Source: CAITNM01 sp964446295
GTDB taxonomy: Bacteria; Pseudomonadota; Alphaproteobacteria; Paracaedibacterales; CAITNM01
Assembly (NCBI GenBank): GCA_964446295.1
Contig: CAYUNR010000010.1
Span: 1-36,297 of the forward strand
Direction of reading: 5' to 3'
DNA: 36,297 bases
Below the pieces are notes generated by a model. It did not search any database. It was not told the origin of the DNA and saw only the letters and a list, made by a program, of their open reading frames with translations. The position numbers and the translations under genes are program-made. Below, piece after piece: positions 25,421 through 34,291 of the stretch (positions are counted from its first letter, which is position 1; each line of letters opens with the position of its first letter).

Positions 25421-26461
25421 TTATTTTGCATTGCTGCTCTTCTTTCTAAACTTTCCTGAGTACAAAGCATATGCAACATAAGTTTTTGGGAGTCCAAAAA
25501 ATTCACCACCTGGAGAGATAGACTCTTCATCAATGCCTATTACGAACTGCTTAGTTTGAGTATGAGGGGGTAGAACACCTGTCTTGATAATATCTAGTGC
25601 AAACTGTGCGGCAATCTCTCCTTGTTCGTAAGGCGATGTTGCTATTGCTAAATGTGCACCATCCTCAAATACAAACGCATTCATGCCTATTATTGGTTTA
25701 GTCGCGTTTGCCATTGTCCATGCCATTATTTCTTTTGGGGGGGCTTTTTTCTCACTGCCCTTGACGTCATAGATTTTTCTGCAGTTCGAAATAACAATAT
25801 AATCTGCATCTTCGCAGGCTTTTTTAATAGCTACTTTCCAATCATCAAAAGTTGAAACAAGCTGCGAAGGCAGCATTTTTACATTTTTCCATCCCTTATA
25901 TGCATGTAAAAATTTATCATCATGTTTGACGGTTTTTGATTCATCACTTACATGAATTATTTTTATAGTATTTGTTGTTCCAGCAAGTAGCTGTAGTGAG
26001 TCAACAATACCCTCAACAGGTAAGCGTTCTAATATTCCAGTTATGTTATTTGCTTTATCAAAGCCGTACTGTTCTCTTGTGCCATTTACACCAGCAAACA
26101 CAATTTTAATTTTTGGATCGTTGTTGTAGTATTTAGTAACGTATTCTTGGGCATCGTCATCTACTGCAATGATCACAGATGGTTTGAATTGATCTATTAC
26201 TCGTTTACTAACAATACCAATTTTTTCTAAGTAATGCTTTTCTGGGTGATTTTTTGTGTCCATATAGTGCCATCTTACGGTAACAGTACTTTCTCTTTCC
26301 AAAATTTTCTTGATGCCAATATCAACATCATGTGTCCAGGAATAATCACTTCCATAACTTTGTAATACAAGAATTCTAGGTGTTGAAATGCTTTCTTTGA
26401 CTAAAAAATAGGTGCTACCAAGTACAAATAACCCTACAAATAATAAGCGTAATTTAATCAT
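25421..26461 (-). CDS. ABC-type substrate-binding protein (PF04392-like), orphan
   Basis: A 346-residue protein with an N-terminal signal or anchor (hydrophobic LRLLFVGLFVLGSTYFLV), then RILVLQSYGSDYSWT and a two-lobed periplasmic-binding pattern. Segments include IIAVDDDAQEYVTKYY, IVFAGVNGTREQYG, NNITGILERLPVEG and IIGMNAFVFEDGAHLAIATS. This fits the ABC_sub_bind (PF04392) group, whose members bind small ligands and also occur as sensory input domains. No ABC permease or ATPase is nearby. Instead it starts 12 bases after the stop of an SLC13-like transporter on the same strand, so the two are an operon. It may feed ligand to that carrier or act as a sensor. Confidence 0.75.
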   Translation of the reverse strand: MIKLRLLFVGLFVLGSTYFLVKESISTPRILVLQSYGSDYSWTHDVDIGIKKILERESTVTVRWHYMDTKNHPEKHYLEKIGIVSKRVIDQFKPSVIIAVDDDAQEYVTKYYNNDPKIKIVFAGVNGTREQYGFDKANNITGILERLPVEGIVDSLQLLAGTTNTIKIIHVSDESKTVKHDDKFLHAYKGWKNVKMLPSQLVSTFDDWKVAIKKACEDADYIVISNCRKIYDVKGSEKKAPPKEIMAWTMANATKPIIGMNAFVFEDGAHLAIATSPYEQGEIAAQFALDIIKTGVLPPHTQTKQFVIGIDEESISPGGEFFGLPKTYVAYALYSGKFRKKSSNAK

Positions 26462-26473
26462 GATGATTCCTTT

Positions 26474-28321
26474 TTACATCAAACCAAGTTTAGACCAATA
26501 AGGCATCGATAAATAAATTGCCCCTACACGTACAATGTTCATAATAATATTAAATAAAACAAACTGTTTCTGATTATAATTACTGTTTGAAAGTTCCTCA
26601 AACATAACATAGAAGAAGTTTTGATAAGGTAAGAACCACATATCCGCTGTGACTAGTATCACTATAGAGGCTAGCCAGGGGCTAATATTATAGAAGTTTG
26701 AAATTGGAATAAATATTGTGCATAAAATGAGTACAGAAGGTGTTATTGGTAAAAACATCCTAATTAATAGTGTTGATATTATTATTAGCGATATAAAATA
26801 AAAAGGATCTTTAAAATTTGTTCCTAAAATATTAATAAGATTTTTAGCGATAATATCATTTAAGCCTAGATAATTTAGTGTTGCTCCAATTCCAGAGCAA
26901 GTGGCGATAAAAATAATAAATGCCCAGTCTATTCCAGTTTGAAAGTCTTTTTTGCTAAATGCACCAACTCCTACAAGTGCTACCATAGTTATGGTGGCAA
27001 CCCAAGCAGGGTGAATTTGGTGCTGAAAATATGTGAAAAATCCTACACTCAAAAAAGCAACAGCTGAAATTGCGCACCATTCAACTATTGATATTTTTCC
27101 AATAACATTTAATTTTGAAATTAAAATTTCTTTCTTTAGTTCACATTTTTCCTTATTAAAAAATACTGCAAAAAATGCTACTAAGTAACCAACTAGAAAA
27201 AATGCTCCCATCATTATTGATGCTTTAATCCAACCTAATGACTGGAATTGAGTTTGTTCCTGGGTTGGTAAAATATTTTGTACCAAAAAGTTCATTAACG
27301 ATCCGGTAAAAAATATGGTTGAGAATAAACTTGCACCAAAAAAACCTGTAACTGCCAAACTTGTGCTGAGCGAATCAGTTTTTTTAGTATTTAATAAGTC
27401 TCTAGCTTCATTAGTTAGTTGCGCCATAATTTGGCAACGAGTGACAATTGCTGGAATAAAAACTGTCAGTATTGATCCTATGAAAAATAAAATAAAGTTG
27501 TAAAAATTGTAACTACATTTGCTGATCGATAATAATTTAATTAAGGCTCGATACAAAATACCTGATTTGATTACTACTAAGCTAACAGCAGAAAGGGCCA
27601 TAATCATAATAAAACTTTCCGATGAAAAGCCGCTTAAAACCACTGTTGTAGGCGCTATATCTACTGCTAAAGTTCCGAGTATGGTGAATAGCGCTGGAAT
27701 ATAGTAGGGAACTAAACGAAATATCCACATGAAAATGCATACTGCTAAAAACGTAAGAAATATTCTAGCATCGCTTGAAATTACAGGTGTTTGCATATAA
27801 ACGTAGAGCGCTGGAGTGCAAACAAGTAGAGCTAGCCAGCTCCAAATGCTACCCTCAAAATCAAACATGGAAGACTCAGAGAATGTTTTTAATTTTGTGG
27901 CAGGAGCCGACTGCTTTTCAACTATCCCAAGGTTTTCAAATGCATTTTCACTAAAATACCCCAACGCGTCTGGATTTAAATTAACCAGGGTGTTTAGCGC
28001 AGTATCTGACAGGGAAATAATTGTGCATTCCTCAACACAAATGGCTTTAGCTGTGTGATTTTGTAGTCCAAGAACACTTTCGCAAGAAAAAAAATGCCCC
28101 GCATTAACTTTTTTTTCAAAATTTGTATTTTTTAAATTAACTGATCCATTTACTACAAAAAATCCTGAAGAACTGCGATCAAAGTTGTTGTGAATTACAG
28201 CGTCAACACTATATTTTTTAACACTTAACTTACTGATAAAGCGTGATTTATCAGTTGGTGTTAAAATCTTAAATACAGGATTTGTAGCTATAAATGAGAC
28301 AATAATGTCGTTGTCAGTCAT
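26474..28321 (-). CDS. SLC13/DASS-type anion transporter with N-terminal cyclic-nucleotide-binding-like domain
   Basis: A 615-residue fusion. Residues about 12-125 follow the cNMP-binding beta-barrel pattern, including GFFVVNGSVNLKN and GHFFSCESVLGL. Residues about 158-615 form a divalent anion:Na+ symporter-like membrane domain with many helices, including a MFLPITPSVLILCTIFIPI segment near the place of the conserved SNT/T-P motifs. Substrates of this superfamily are dicarboxylates, citrate or sulfate. In the cassette that normally grips the cyclic phosphate, the conserved Gly is Cys80 and the conserved Arg is His89, so ligand binding may be lost or changed. An AAGGAT ribosome site precedes ATG 28321. 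It is co-transcribed with the binding protein, and the nearby adenylate cyclase makes a cAMP link attractive but unproven. Confidence 0.8.
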   Translation of the reverse strand: MTDNDIIVSFIATNPVFKILTPTDKSRFISKLSVKKYSVDAVIHNNFDRSSSGFFVVNGSVNLKNTNFEKKVNAGHFFSCESVLGLQNHTAKAICVEECTIISLSDTALNTLVNLNPDALGYFSENAFENLGIVEKQSAPATKLKTFSESSMFDFEGSIWSWLALLVCTPALYVYMQTPVISSDARIFLTFLAVCIFMWIFRLVPYYIPALFTILGTLAVDIAPTTVVLSGFSSESFIMIMALSAVSLVVIKSGILYRALIKLLSISKCSYNFYNFILFFIGSILTVFIPAIVTRCQIMAQLTNEARDLLNTKKTDSLSTSLAVTGFFGASLFSTIFFTGSLMNFLVQNILPTQEQTQFQSLGWIKASIMMGAFFLVGYLVAFFAVFFNKEKCELKKEILISKLNVIGKISIVEWCAISAVAFLSVGFFTYFQHQIHPAWVATITMVALVGVGAFSKKDFQTGIDWAFIIFIATCSGIGATLNYLGLNDIIAKNLINILGTNFKDPFYFISLIIISTLLIRMFLPITPSVLILCTIFIPISNFYNISPWLASIVILVTADMWFLPYQNFFYVMFEELSNSNYNQKQFVLFNIIMNIVRVGAIYLSMPYWSKLGLM

Positions 28322-28420
28322 CGAAAATCCTTTTGCAAATAAAATTACTTTTTCTGTTAATAAAAAATTAAACTGTTAATAATATAATGGATATTATTAT
28401 CACAAAATAAATACTTTTAA

Positions 28421-28448
28421 TTTTTGGTTTTTACTTTGCCTCTATAAT
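28421..28448 (+). promoter_or_regulatory. Candidate promoter for the HAD hydrolase gene
   Basis: A perfect TATAAT at 28443-28448 sits in the AT-rich 178-base gap between the divergent transporter and HAD genes, about 50 bases before the HAD ATG. Upstream at 16 bases is only a weak TTTTTG. The -10 box is convincing and the -35 is not. I could not pick out a comparable signal for the other direction. Confidence 0.35.
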
Positions 28449-28499
28449 GCTAACACGTAATAAAAAAAATTAAATAGAAATTTTTACAATTTTAATCAA

Positions 28500-29312
28500 A
28501 TGAAAAAGAACATGGGTAAAATTATAAAAGGTTTTCGTGACGTCTCAGAAAAGTATGACTGCTTCTTATTTGATCTATGGGGGGTCCTATATGAAGGAGG
28601 GGCAGTTTTTAGAGATGCGTTAGAGGTGCTAAAAAATTTACATTCTTTAAAAAAGCCAGTGATTTTGATTTCAAACACTCCGTTTTTAAAGATGGGTTGC
28701 ATAAAAAATCTGGAACAATTTGGTTTACCTGCAGAGTTGTACCAAACAGTATTAACTGCGGGTGATCTTTGTTTTGAATATATTCAGAACGAGTATAAAA
28801 TCGCAAAAAAAATTTATCTAATTGATACTCACTACTGGGAAAAATGGCAGGAAATTAGCAATTTACACTATGTTACGGATAATATTCATGAAGCGGATGT
28901 TATTTTAGCTTTGGCGGTTCCCGACGCTGTGAAGGGTCCAAAAGATATTGCTCTTCATTATGATGAAATCTTTAAGCATGCGATAAAGCGAAATTTGAAG
29001 TTTATATGTGCTAACCCAGATTTATTAGCTTTTTGTTCAAAAAAACAGCATTTACGTCCTGGTTTACTATCACAACGCTACCATCAACTAGGCGGTGAAG
29101 TGCTTAGTTTTGGTAAACCGTTTCCTGAAATCTTTATTCGAGCGCTGAAGCAACTAAATGATCCCGATCGTGTGCTAATGACTGGTGATACAGAATATAC
29201 AGATATTCAAGGAGCATTAAGACACAATATGGATGCAATGCTTATTACCGCTTCTTATAAAGTGTGTAATGAAAGTAAGGCAACTTATTTTTCCTCAACA
29301 CTTAAATGGTAA
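28500..29312 (+). CDS. HAD-superfamily hydrolase, class IIA (TIGR01459-like)
   Basis: A 270-residue cytosolic phosphatase-like protein. Motif I is FDLWGVLYEGG (nucleophile Asp25; W-G-V in place of the usual second Asp is typical of this alphaproteobacterial subfamily). Motif II is VILISNTP. The C-terminal GKPFPEIF with MTGDTEYTDIQGA gives motifs III and IV. The class IIA cap lies between. The substrate is unknown; NagD-like relatives act on small sugar or nucleotide phosphates. It is divergent from the transporter/binding-protein operon and 136 bases upstream of the adenylate cyclase gene, same strand. Confidence 0.85.
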   Translation: MKKNMGKIIKGFRDVSEKYDCFLFDLWGVLYEGGAVFRDALEVLKNLHSLKKPVILISNTPFLKMGCIKNLEQFGLPAELYQTVLTAGDLCFEYIQNEYKIAKKIYLIDTHYWEKWQEISNLHYVTDNIHEADVILALAVPDAVKGPKDIALHYDEIFKHAIKRNLKFICANPDLLAFCSKKQHLRPGLLSQRYHQLGGEVLSFGKPFPEIFIRALKQLNDPDRVLMTGDTEYTDIQGALRHNMDAMLITASYKVCNESKATYFSSTLKW

Positions 29313-29448
29313 AATTAACCATTAGTTCGAAAATATAAAACCATCCATGGCAATAAATTTTAACATTTTGTTAGTAACAAATTAATACATTTTCTTTACA
29401 GTTAATTAATGGATTGAAAATTGCAATAAAAACTATAGGCAATTAGCT

Positions 29449-31620
29449 ATGATTATTAAAAATTTTTTCAGTGTGTTAACAAATAGAATTAAAAGTAGAA
29501 ATCTTAGATTTGATATTTTAAGTAGTTTTTTTGTTTTACAGGTTATTACTGCTATTTCCATTGTAACCTATACCTATGTTAATAACTCTCGTTCAATTGT
29601 TGATTTTTCAAATCGTTTAATGGAAAACGCTAGTATTTCTGAGGTCGAGAGTATTGCAGATAATTTTAGGGAAGTAATGACCTCAACTGAACTGGGTGGA
29701 TACTTAGTAAGAGAAACCTCAAAGGCAGCTGTAATTAGCAAAGATTTGATTCAATTTATGATGGGGCATTGTCGCCAGTATAAGCTTGTGGACAGTGTAT
29801 ATGTTGGTACAGAATCAGGATATTTTGTGCAAGTAAAGCCTATAACGCCAGGTACAACGTATCGTGTTGAACAAGCAAAAGTTCTTCCAAAGAAAGCTGT
29901 GTTTGCCTTAAGAATTGTTGATAGAAGCGATGTAAAGCCAACAGAAGTATGGATCTATCTAGATAATGAAGGCAAAAAAATAGATGAAGAAAAAATACCT
30001 GAAGCACAAATTACGATGGTTCACAAAAACCGTCCATGGTACATAAAAACGGCACAAAATCGTTCAAATACTTGGACAGATATTTTTGTTTCTGATGTGA
30101 CGCAGTCGCCAAGTATTGCTTGTGGTGTGCCTTTACTTTCTGATAATGGAGACTTTGTAGGGGTCATTTCTTCCACTGTAGGTTTACCTAAACTGGCTGT
30201 TGACCTTCAAAAAAGTGATATAAAAGGCGTATCTATGGTGCTTAATCAAAAAGGTGAAATAGTCGCTCATCCCACTGAAAAAAACTATTCTAAAGTTGTT
30301 GGTACAGAAACTAAATTAGTTACTATAGATGATTTAACAGACAAGACTGCATCAGTTGCATATCGAGCAAAGCAAATTGATAAACAGCAACGTTTTATTT
30401 TCACATCAGGAGACGTTGAGTATATTGCTCTATTTAAAGAATTCCTTCTGGAAGGCTTTAAAGGGTGGGAATTTCTAATGATAACTCCTATTGATGAATA
30501 CATTGGAGTTGTTAAGGTTACACAACGTAATACGCTACTGATTTGTCTTCTGATATTAATTTTTTCGATTGTGGTCATAGCTGTTATGGCGAGGCGTATA
30601 GCTGCACCTATTAATAATTTGTCATTACAGGCCGATAAGATAACCAATTTTGATTTGGATCCGGTGACTGAAGTGGTTTCTGGAATTAAGGAAATACAAA
30701 AACTGCAAAATTCTATTTCACGTATGCGGAAAAGCCTTATTTCATTTGGAAAATTTGTGCCTAAAAATTTGGTAAAAAAACTTGTGGACAAGGGAGTTGA
30801 AGTAAAAATAGGCGGTAAGAAAAAACAGTTGTCAATTTTCTTCTCAGATATTGCCAATTTTACAACTATTAGTGAAACTTATCCCGCAGAAAAGCTGGTG
30901 TTACACTTATACGAATATTTTGATGAAATGACTTCTATTATAGCTGAAAACAATGGAACGACAGATAAATATATTGGAGATGCAATCATGGCTTTTTGGG
31001 GCGCTCCACAACAAGATAATGCTCATTCCCTAAATTGTTGTTTAACGGCATTGCTTTGCCAAAAGCGATTGCTGGATCTCAATCGGAAGTGGGTATTTGA
31101 GAAGAAGCCAGAACTTTTAACAAGAATTGGTATTCATACAGGTGAAGTGATTGTTGGAAACATAGGGTCATCTGAACGAATGAATTATACAATTATTGGT
31201 GATTCCGTTAACTTGGCAGCACGTCTTGAAGGAGCTAACAAGGCTTATGGAACAAATATTATGCTTAGTGAAGCAACAGTTCACCATTTGCATGATCATG
31301 CGGTTGTTCGCCCATTAGATATTGTTGCGGTTAAAGGTAAAAACGAAGGGGTTACCATTTACGAATTAGTTGCTTTGAAAAATTCTAACCCTTTGGTGTT
31401 GCCAAGTGATGATCAACTAAAATTCTGTAATGAATTTACTAAAGCTTTTAGATTCTATCTTGAGCAACGCTGGGACGAGGCTTTAACTATTTTTCACGAT
31501 TTACAAAAGATATTTGGCCAAGATGATCCATGTGAACTCTATATTGAAAGATGTGAAGCTTTCAAAAAAACTCCTCCACCAGCGGATTGGGATGGCGTTT
31601 ATCATATGAAAACTAAGTAA
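29449..31620 (+). CDS. Membrane adenylate cyclase (class III) with periplasmic Cache-like sensor and HAMP
   Basis: A 723-residue signalling enzyme making cAMP from ATP. Order: transmembrane helix about 22-44; periplasmic dCache-like domain about 45-355 (including RPWYIKTAQNRSNTWTDIFV and GVPLLSDNGDFVGVISSTV, typical Cache blocks); transmembrane helix about 361-380; HAMP linker about 380-430; cyclase catalytic domain about 455-640. All class III residues are visible: metal-binding Asp467 and Asp511, adenine-selecting Lys507 (TDKYIGD) and Asp585 (YTIIGD), transition-state Asn588 and Arg592 (NLAAR). These residues point to ATP rather than GTP. The Cache domain suggests control by an extracellular small molecule such as an amino or organic acid. 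It lies about 1.1 kb from a divergently transcribed transporter with a cNMP-like domain. Confidence 0.94.
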   Translation: MIIKNFFSVLTNRIKSRNLRFDILSSFFVLQVITAISIVTYTYVNNSRSIVDFSNRLMENASISEVESIADNFREVMTSTELGGYLVRETSKAAVISKDLIQFMMGHCRQYKLVDSVYVGTESGYFVQVKPITPGTTYRVEQAKVLPKKAVFALRIVDRSDVKPTEVWIYLDNEGKKIDEEKIPEAQITMVHKNRPWYIKTAQNRSNTWTDIFVSDVTQSPSIACGVPLLSDNGDFVGVISSTVGLPKLAVDLQKSDIKGVSMVLNQKGEIVAHPTEKNYSKVVGTETKLVTIDDLTDKTASVAYRAKQIDKQQRFIFTSGDVEYIALFKEFLLEGFKGWEFLMITPIDEYIGVVKVTQRNTLLICLLILIFSIVVIAVMARRIAAPINNLSLQADKITNFDLDPVTEVVSGIKEIQKLQNSISRMRKSLISFGKFVPKNLVKKLVDKGVEVKIGGKKKQLSIFFSDIANFTTISETYPAEKLVLHLYEYFDEMTSIIAENNGTTDKYIGDAIMAFWGAPQQDNAHSLNCCLTALLCQKRLLDLNRKWVFEKKPELLTRIGIHTGEVIVGNIGSSERMNYTIIGDSVNLAARLEGANKAYGTNIMLSEATVHHLHDHAVVRPLDIVAVKGKNEGVTIYELVALKNSNPLVLPSDDQLKFCNEFTKAFRFYLEQRWDEALTIFHDLQKIFGQDDPCELYIERCEAFKKTPPPADWDGVYHMKTK

Positions 31621-31677
31621 GATTACAAATTTGAAGGCGACAAATGATATAATTGAAGAGTAATGCTGTAAAAAGAC

Positions 31678-31706
31678 TTGCGATTTTAGAAAAAGCCTGC
31701 GATATT
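31678..31706 (+). promoter_or_regulatory. Candidate tRNA-Ser promoter
   Basis: TTGCGA, a 17-base spacer and GATATT lie 22 bases before the tRNA gene. Spacing is ideal and both hexamers are partial matches to the sigma-70 consensus. Confidence 0.35.
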
Positions 31707-31727
31707 CTTCTATATATTCACACATGT

Positions 31728-31817
31728 GGATGGGTGGCCGAGCGGTTGAAGGCACCGGTCTTGAAAACCGGCGAGGGTGTAAGCTCTTCGTGAGTTCGAA
31801 TCTCACCCCATCCGCCA
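31728..31817 (+). tRNA. tRNA-Ser(UGA)
   Basis: A complete tRNA. The 7-bp acceptor stem is GGATGGG paired with CCCATCC. The D-arm region is GCCGAGCGGTTGAAGGC. The anticodon stem CCGGT/ACCGG encloses loop CTTGAAA, giving anticodon TGA. A long variable arm follows (class II, as expected for Ser), then the T-loop GTTCGAATC, discriminator G and an encoded CCA (31815-31817). It decodes UCA and, by wobble, other UCN codons. Confidence 0.97.
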
Positions 31818-31895
31818 TCTTACTGTTTTAAAGCAAGGTTGATGAATGCCTGCTGCACAGACGGGCTGTCTATCCATTTAGTTTAGTTGAGTTTA

Positions 31896-33170
31896 ATGAT
31901 TGTATCGTTACATCGACAGATATTTAAAATAAAACGCGTATTTCACTTTTACAGCAATCCTGTTTTTTTGTGCTTAATGGCTATGGGATTTGCTAGTGGT
32001 ATTCCATTTTTACTTACCCTTTCAACTCTTAGTATTTGGCTTGTCGAGAGCGGATTTGATACAAAAGCCATTGGAATGTTTACAGCAGTAAGCCTGCCTT
32101 ATGCTTTTAAATTTTTATGGGCCCCTTTTCTTGATAGAGTTAAACTTCCAATTTTTTTAAGCTTGCACCCGATTAAACGTTTCGGGTTGCTAGCATTGAT
32201 ATGTCTTATTACAAGTTTGGTGGTTTTGGCGCAACTTAACCCAGTTGAGCATCTTATGAGCGTTGTTATCACCGCAACCTGTGTGAGTTTTTTTGCAGCT
32301 ACTCATGACATTGTGCTCGATGCATTACGTATTTACGCATCAGACCCAAGCCATGTTGGAGGTGGAGCTGCATCAGAATCAATTGGTTTTCGTATTGGAA
32401 TGATTACATCGGGTGCGGGCGCTGTCTACCTGTCTATGATAATGGGCTGGAAAGGGGCGTATCTGGTTATGGCACTATGTTGTGCGACTGGGATTATTGG
32501 GTTGCTGAATATGCCAGATCCAGCTCCTCAAAAACAAAAAAAACTTAGCAATAAGTTTTGGCGAGAAACTTTTTTAACGCCACTAATTGATTTAATAAAG
32601 TCACCGGTTTTGATACCCCTTATAGGATTCATTTTAACTATAAAAGTTGCTGGTACAATAATGAATGCACTAGGAGCTCCATTTTTGTTTTCTCTTGGTT
32701 TTTCAAAATTTGAATATGCTTCTATTACTAAAGTTTATGGGGTTGGCCTGATGCTACTTGGTAGCTTTGCTGGGGGATTAATAGTGCACCGTAGGGGTAC
32801 TGTCTTTTGCTTACAGTTATCCACAGTATTTCAGATGTTAGCGTGTACATTATTTGCTCTGCTAGCGTCGTTTGGTCAGCACCATACAGATTTACTGATT
32901 TTAACGTTAAGCATTGAAAGTTTTTCATCGGGCCTTTTGGCAACTGGGTTTATTAGCTATTTGTCACTATTTTGCAAAAGCCCTTATGTAGCAAGTCACT
33001 TTACGTTGCTGTATTCGCTGGGGTCGTTATCACGCGTTTTAGCATCAATTGGGGCAGGGTATGTGGCTGCACATTTTGGCTGGGTAGTGTTATTTCTATT
33101 ATCATCAATAACACTATTGCCAGCCCTGTGGTTTTTACAAAGAACCTTGAGAAAAACTATAGAATCTTAA
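31896..33170 (+). CDS. ampG: AmpG-like muropeptide permease (MFS)
   Basis: A 424-residue inner membrane protein with about 12 hydrophobic segments. The N-terminal region has the AmpG hallmarks: GFASGIPFLLTLSTLSIWLV, then LPYAFKFLWAPFLDR, then ATHDIVLDALRIYA. AmpG imports anhydro-muropeptides for cell wall recycling. It is shorter than many AmpG proteins, which carry two extra helices. ATG 31896 is preferred; a TTG at 31887 would add three residues. It follows tRNA-Ser by 78 bases and converges with the BON-domain gene with 7 bases between stops. Confidence 0.85.
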   Translation: MIVSLHRQIFKIKRVFHFYSNPVFLCLMAMGFASGIPFLLTLSTLSIWLVESGFDTKAIGMFTAVSLPYAFKFLWAPFLDRVKLPIFLSLHPIKRFGLLALICLITSLVVLAQLNPVEHLMSVVITATCVSFFAATHDIVLDALRIYASDPSHVGGGAASESIGFRIGMITSGAGAVYLSMIMGWKGAYLVMALCCATGIIGLLNMPDPAPQKQKKLSNKFWRETFLTPLIDLIKSPVLIPLIGFILTIKVAGTIMNALGAPFLFSLGFSKFEYASITKVYGVGLMLLGSFAGGLIVHRRGTVFCLQLSTVFQMLACTLFALLASFGQHHTDLLILTLSIESFSSGLLATGFISYLSLFCKSPYVASHFTLLYSLGSLSRVLASIGAGYVAAHFGWVVLFLLSSITLLPALWFLQRTLRKTIES

Positions 33171-33177
33171 GTTATTT

Positions 33178-33879
33178 TTACCCTCTGTCTTCAACGTCAG
33201 GTATTGTGCTGCTTTGGTCAATCGGTGCAACTTCAACTGAAGTGTTTTCTGCAGGCGCAGCAGCTTCTGGCGCAGAATCAAGAGTTGTTTCTTGTCCTTT
33301 GATTTTAACATGATTAACTACTTTTTTAACGCTACCAACATTTCGTGCAATTTCAACAACACGATTGATTTCGGTTTCATCCTGTCCAACACCAGTTAAG
33401 TAAACAGTGCCATTCACTGTTTCAACGGTGTAATTTAAGGAATATAAATCTTTTTCAAACAATAGGCTTGAACGAACACGGGTTGTAATCCAGCTATCGC
33501 TACTCATAGAGCCGAGGCCTTCTTCACCCTCTGTTTCAATATTGTTTATGACACTTTTTACACCATCAACGCTTTTTGCAAGGCGTTCAGCTTCTTGTGG
33601 CCAGGATGCATCTTGTACAACTCCGGTTAATAGGACTTCTTGATTTTGCACACTAACTGAAACTTTGGCGTGTAAATCTGCGTTAAAATTATACAAATTC
33701 ATTTTTACTTTTGTACAAAGGTTAGAATCGGACATCGTTCCACCGATTCCTTTTTCGCGAGTTGCTACCATTGCACCAGCTGCTGCTCCACCCATTATAA
33801 ATGGAGCAATACAGCCATTCAGGCATAAAAGTGTTGATAGAATTAGTATGTTAGTTGGGAACTTCTGAAATCCATGCAT
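33178..33879 (-). CDS. Lipoprotein with two BON domains
   Basis: A 233-residue protein with a lipoprotein signal: hydrophobic NILILSTLLCLNGC with lipobox Cys23, followed by a Gly/Ala-rich segment. Two BON domains follow, about residues 50-115 (VKMNLYNFNADLHAKVSVSV, then VLLTGVVQD) and about 125-195 (VRSSLLFEKDLYSLNYTVET, then VYLTGVGQDE). An Ala/Pro/Glu-rich tail ends the protein. BON domains bind lipids or envelope components, and relatives (OsmY, DolP) protect the outer membrane. It overlaps the 3' end of yraN by 29 bases on the same strand, a gene order common in alphaproteobacteria. Confidence 0.9.
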   Translation of the reverse strand: MHGFQKFPTNILILSTLLCLNGCIAPFIMGGAAAGAMVATREKGIGGTMSDSNLCTKVKMNLYNFNADLHAKVSVSVQNQEVLLTGVVQDASWPQEAERLAKSVDGVKSVINNIETEGEEGLGSMSSDSWITTRVRSSLLFEKDLYSLNYTVETVNGTVYLTGVGQDETEINRVVEIARNVGSVKKVVNHVKIKGQETTLDSAPEAAAPAENTSVEVAPIDQSSTIPDVEDRG

Positions 33880-34234
33880 TTTTGTAATACTTTATGTCGT
33901 GTCCTGGACATACTAAAACAACATCAAAACGTTGGAAAGGGGGGCGATGAATATAATCTCGATGGTTGCTTATCCACCACTCAAGTGCGTGTTGAATACG
34001 CTTTTGCTGTGGTGGCCTAACACTATACGCTGCGTTTTCTAAGATTTTCCTGTATTTCACCTCAGCAGCAACTATGGTTTCTCCATCTTTCATAAGTAGA
34101 TCAATTTCCCCGTGCGGGGTTTTTAATCGCTTAGCTAGGCAGGCCATGCCCAGACTTTCCAAGTGCTTTAAGGCTCTGGCTTCTGCATGAAGGCCTTGTA
34201 TATAGGTACTTGTTGTTAAGGTTTTATCAAACAT
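33851..34234 (-). CDS. UPF0102 (YraN) family protein, restriction-endonuclease-like fold
   Basis: A 127-residue cytosolic protein. It contains EARALKHLESLGMACLAKRL, then TPHGEIDLLMKDGETIVAAE and VKYR, the G-E-I-D-L...E-V-K signature of the YraN group (a PD-(D/E)xK nuclease-like core). The DNA role of the family is unsettled. Its end overlaps the BON lipoprotein start, so the two are translated together. Confidence 0.93.
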   Translation of the reverse strand: MFDKTLTTSTYIQGLHAEARALKHLESLGMACLAKRLKTPHGEIDLLMKDGETIVAAEVKYRKILENAAYSVRPPQQKRIQHALEWWISNHRDYIHRPPFQRFDVVLVCPGHDIKYYKNAWISEVPN

Positions 34235-34291
34235 AATATTTTTTCTTTTTTGACAAAGCTAGGGCAACAACAAGTACCTAAATGTTAATTA

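Noticed and set aside
28322..28499. Very AT-rich gap considered as a replication origin or regulatory RNA
   Set aside because: No DnaA-box cluster or stable hairpin was seen; it is best explained as a divergent promoter region.
30285..30857. 190-codon minus-strand frame inside the cyclase gene
   Set aside because: The plus strand carries the HAMP and cyclase motifs across the same bases; the minus frame has no recognisable content.
31501..31818. 105-codon minus-strand frame
   Set aside because: It runs antisense through tRNA-Ser and the cyclase 3' end, so it cannot be a real protein gene.
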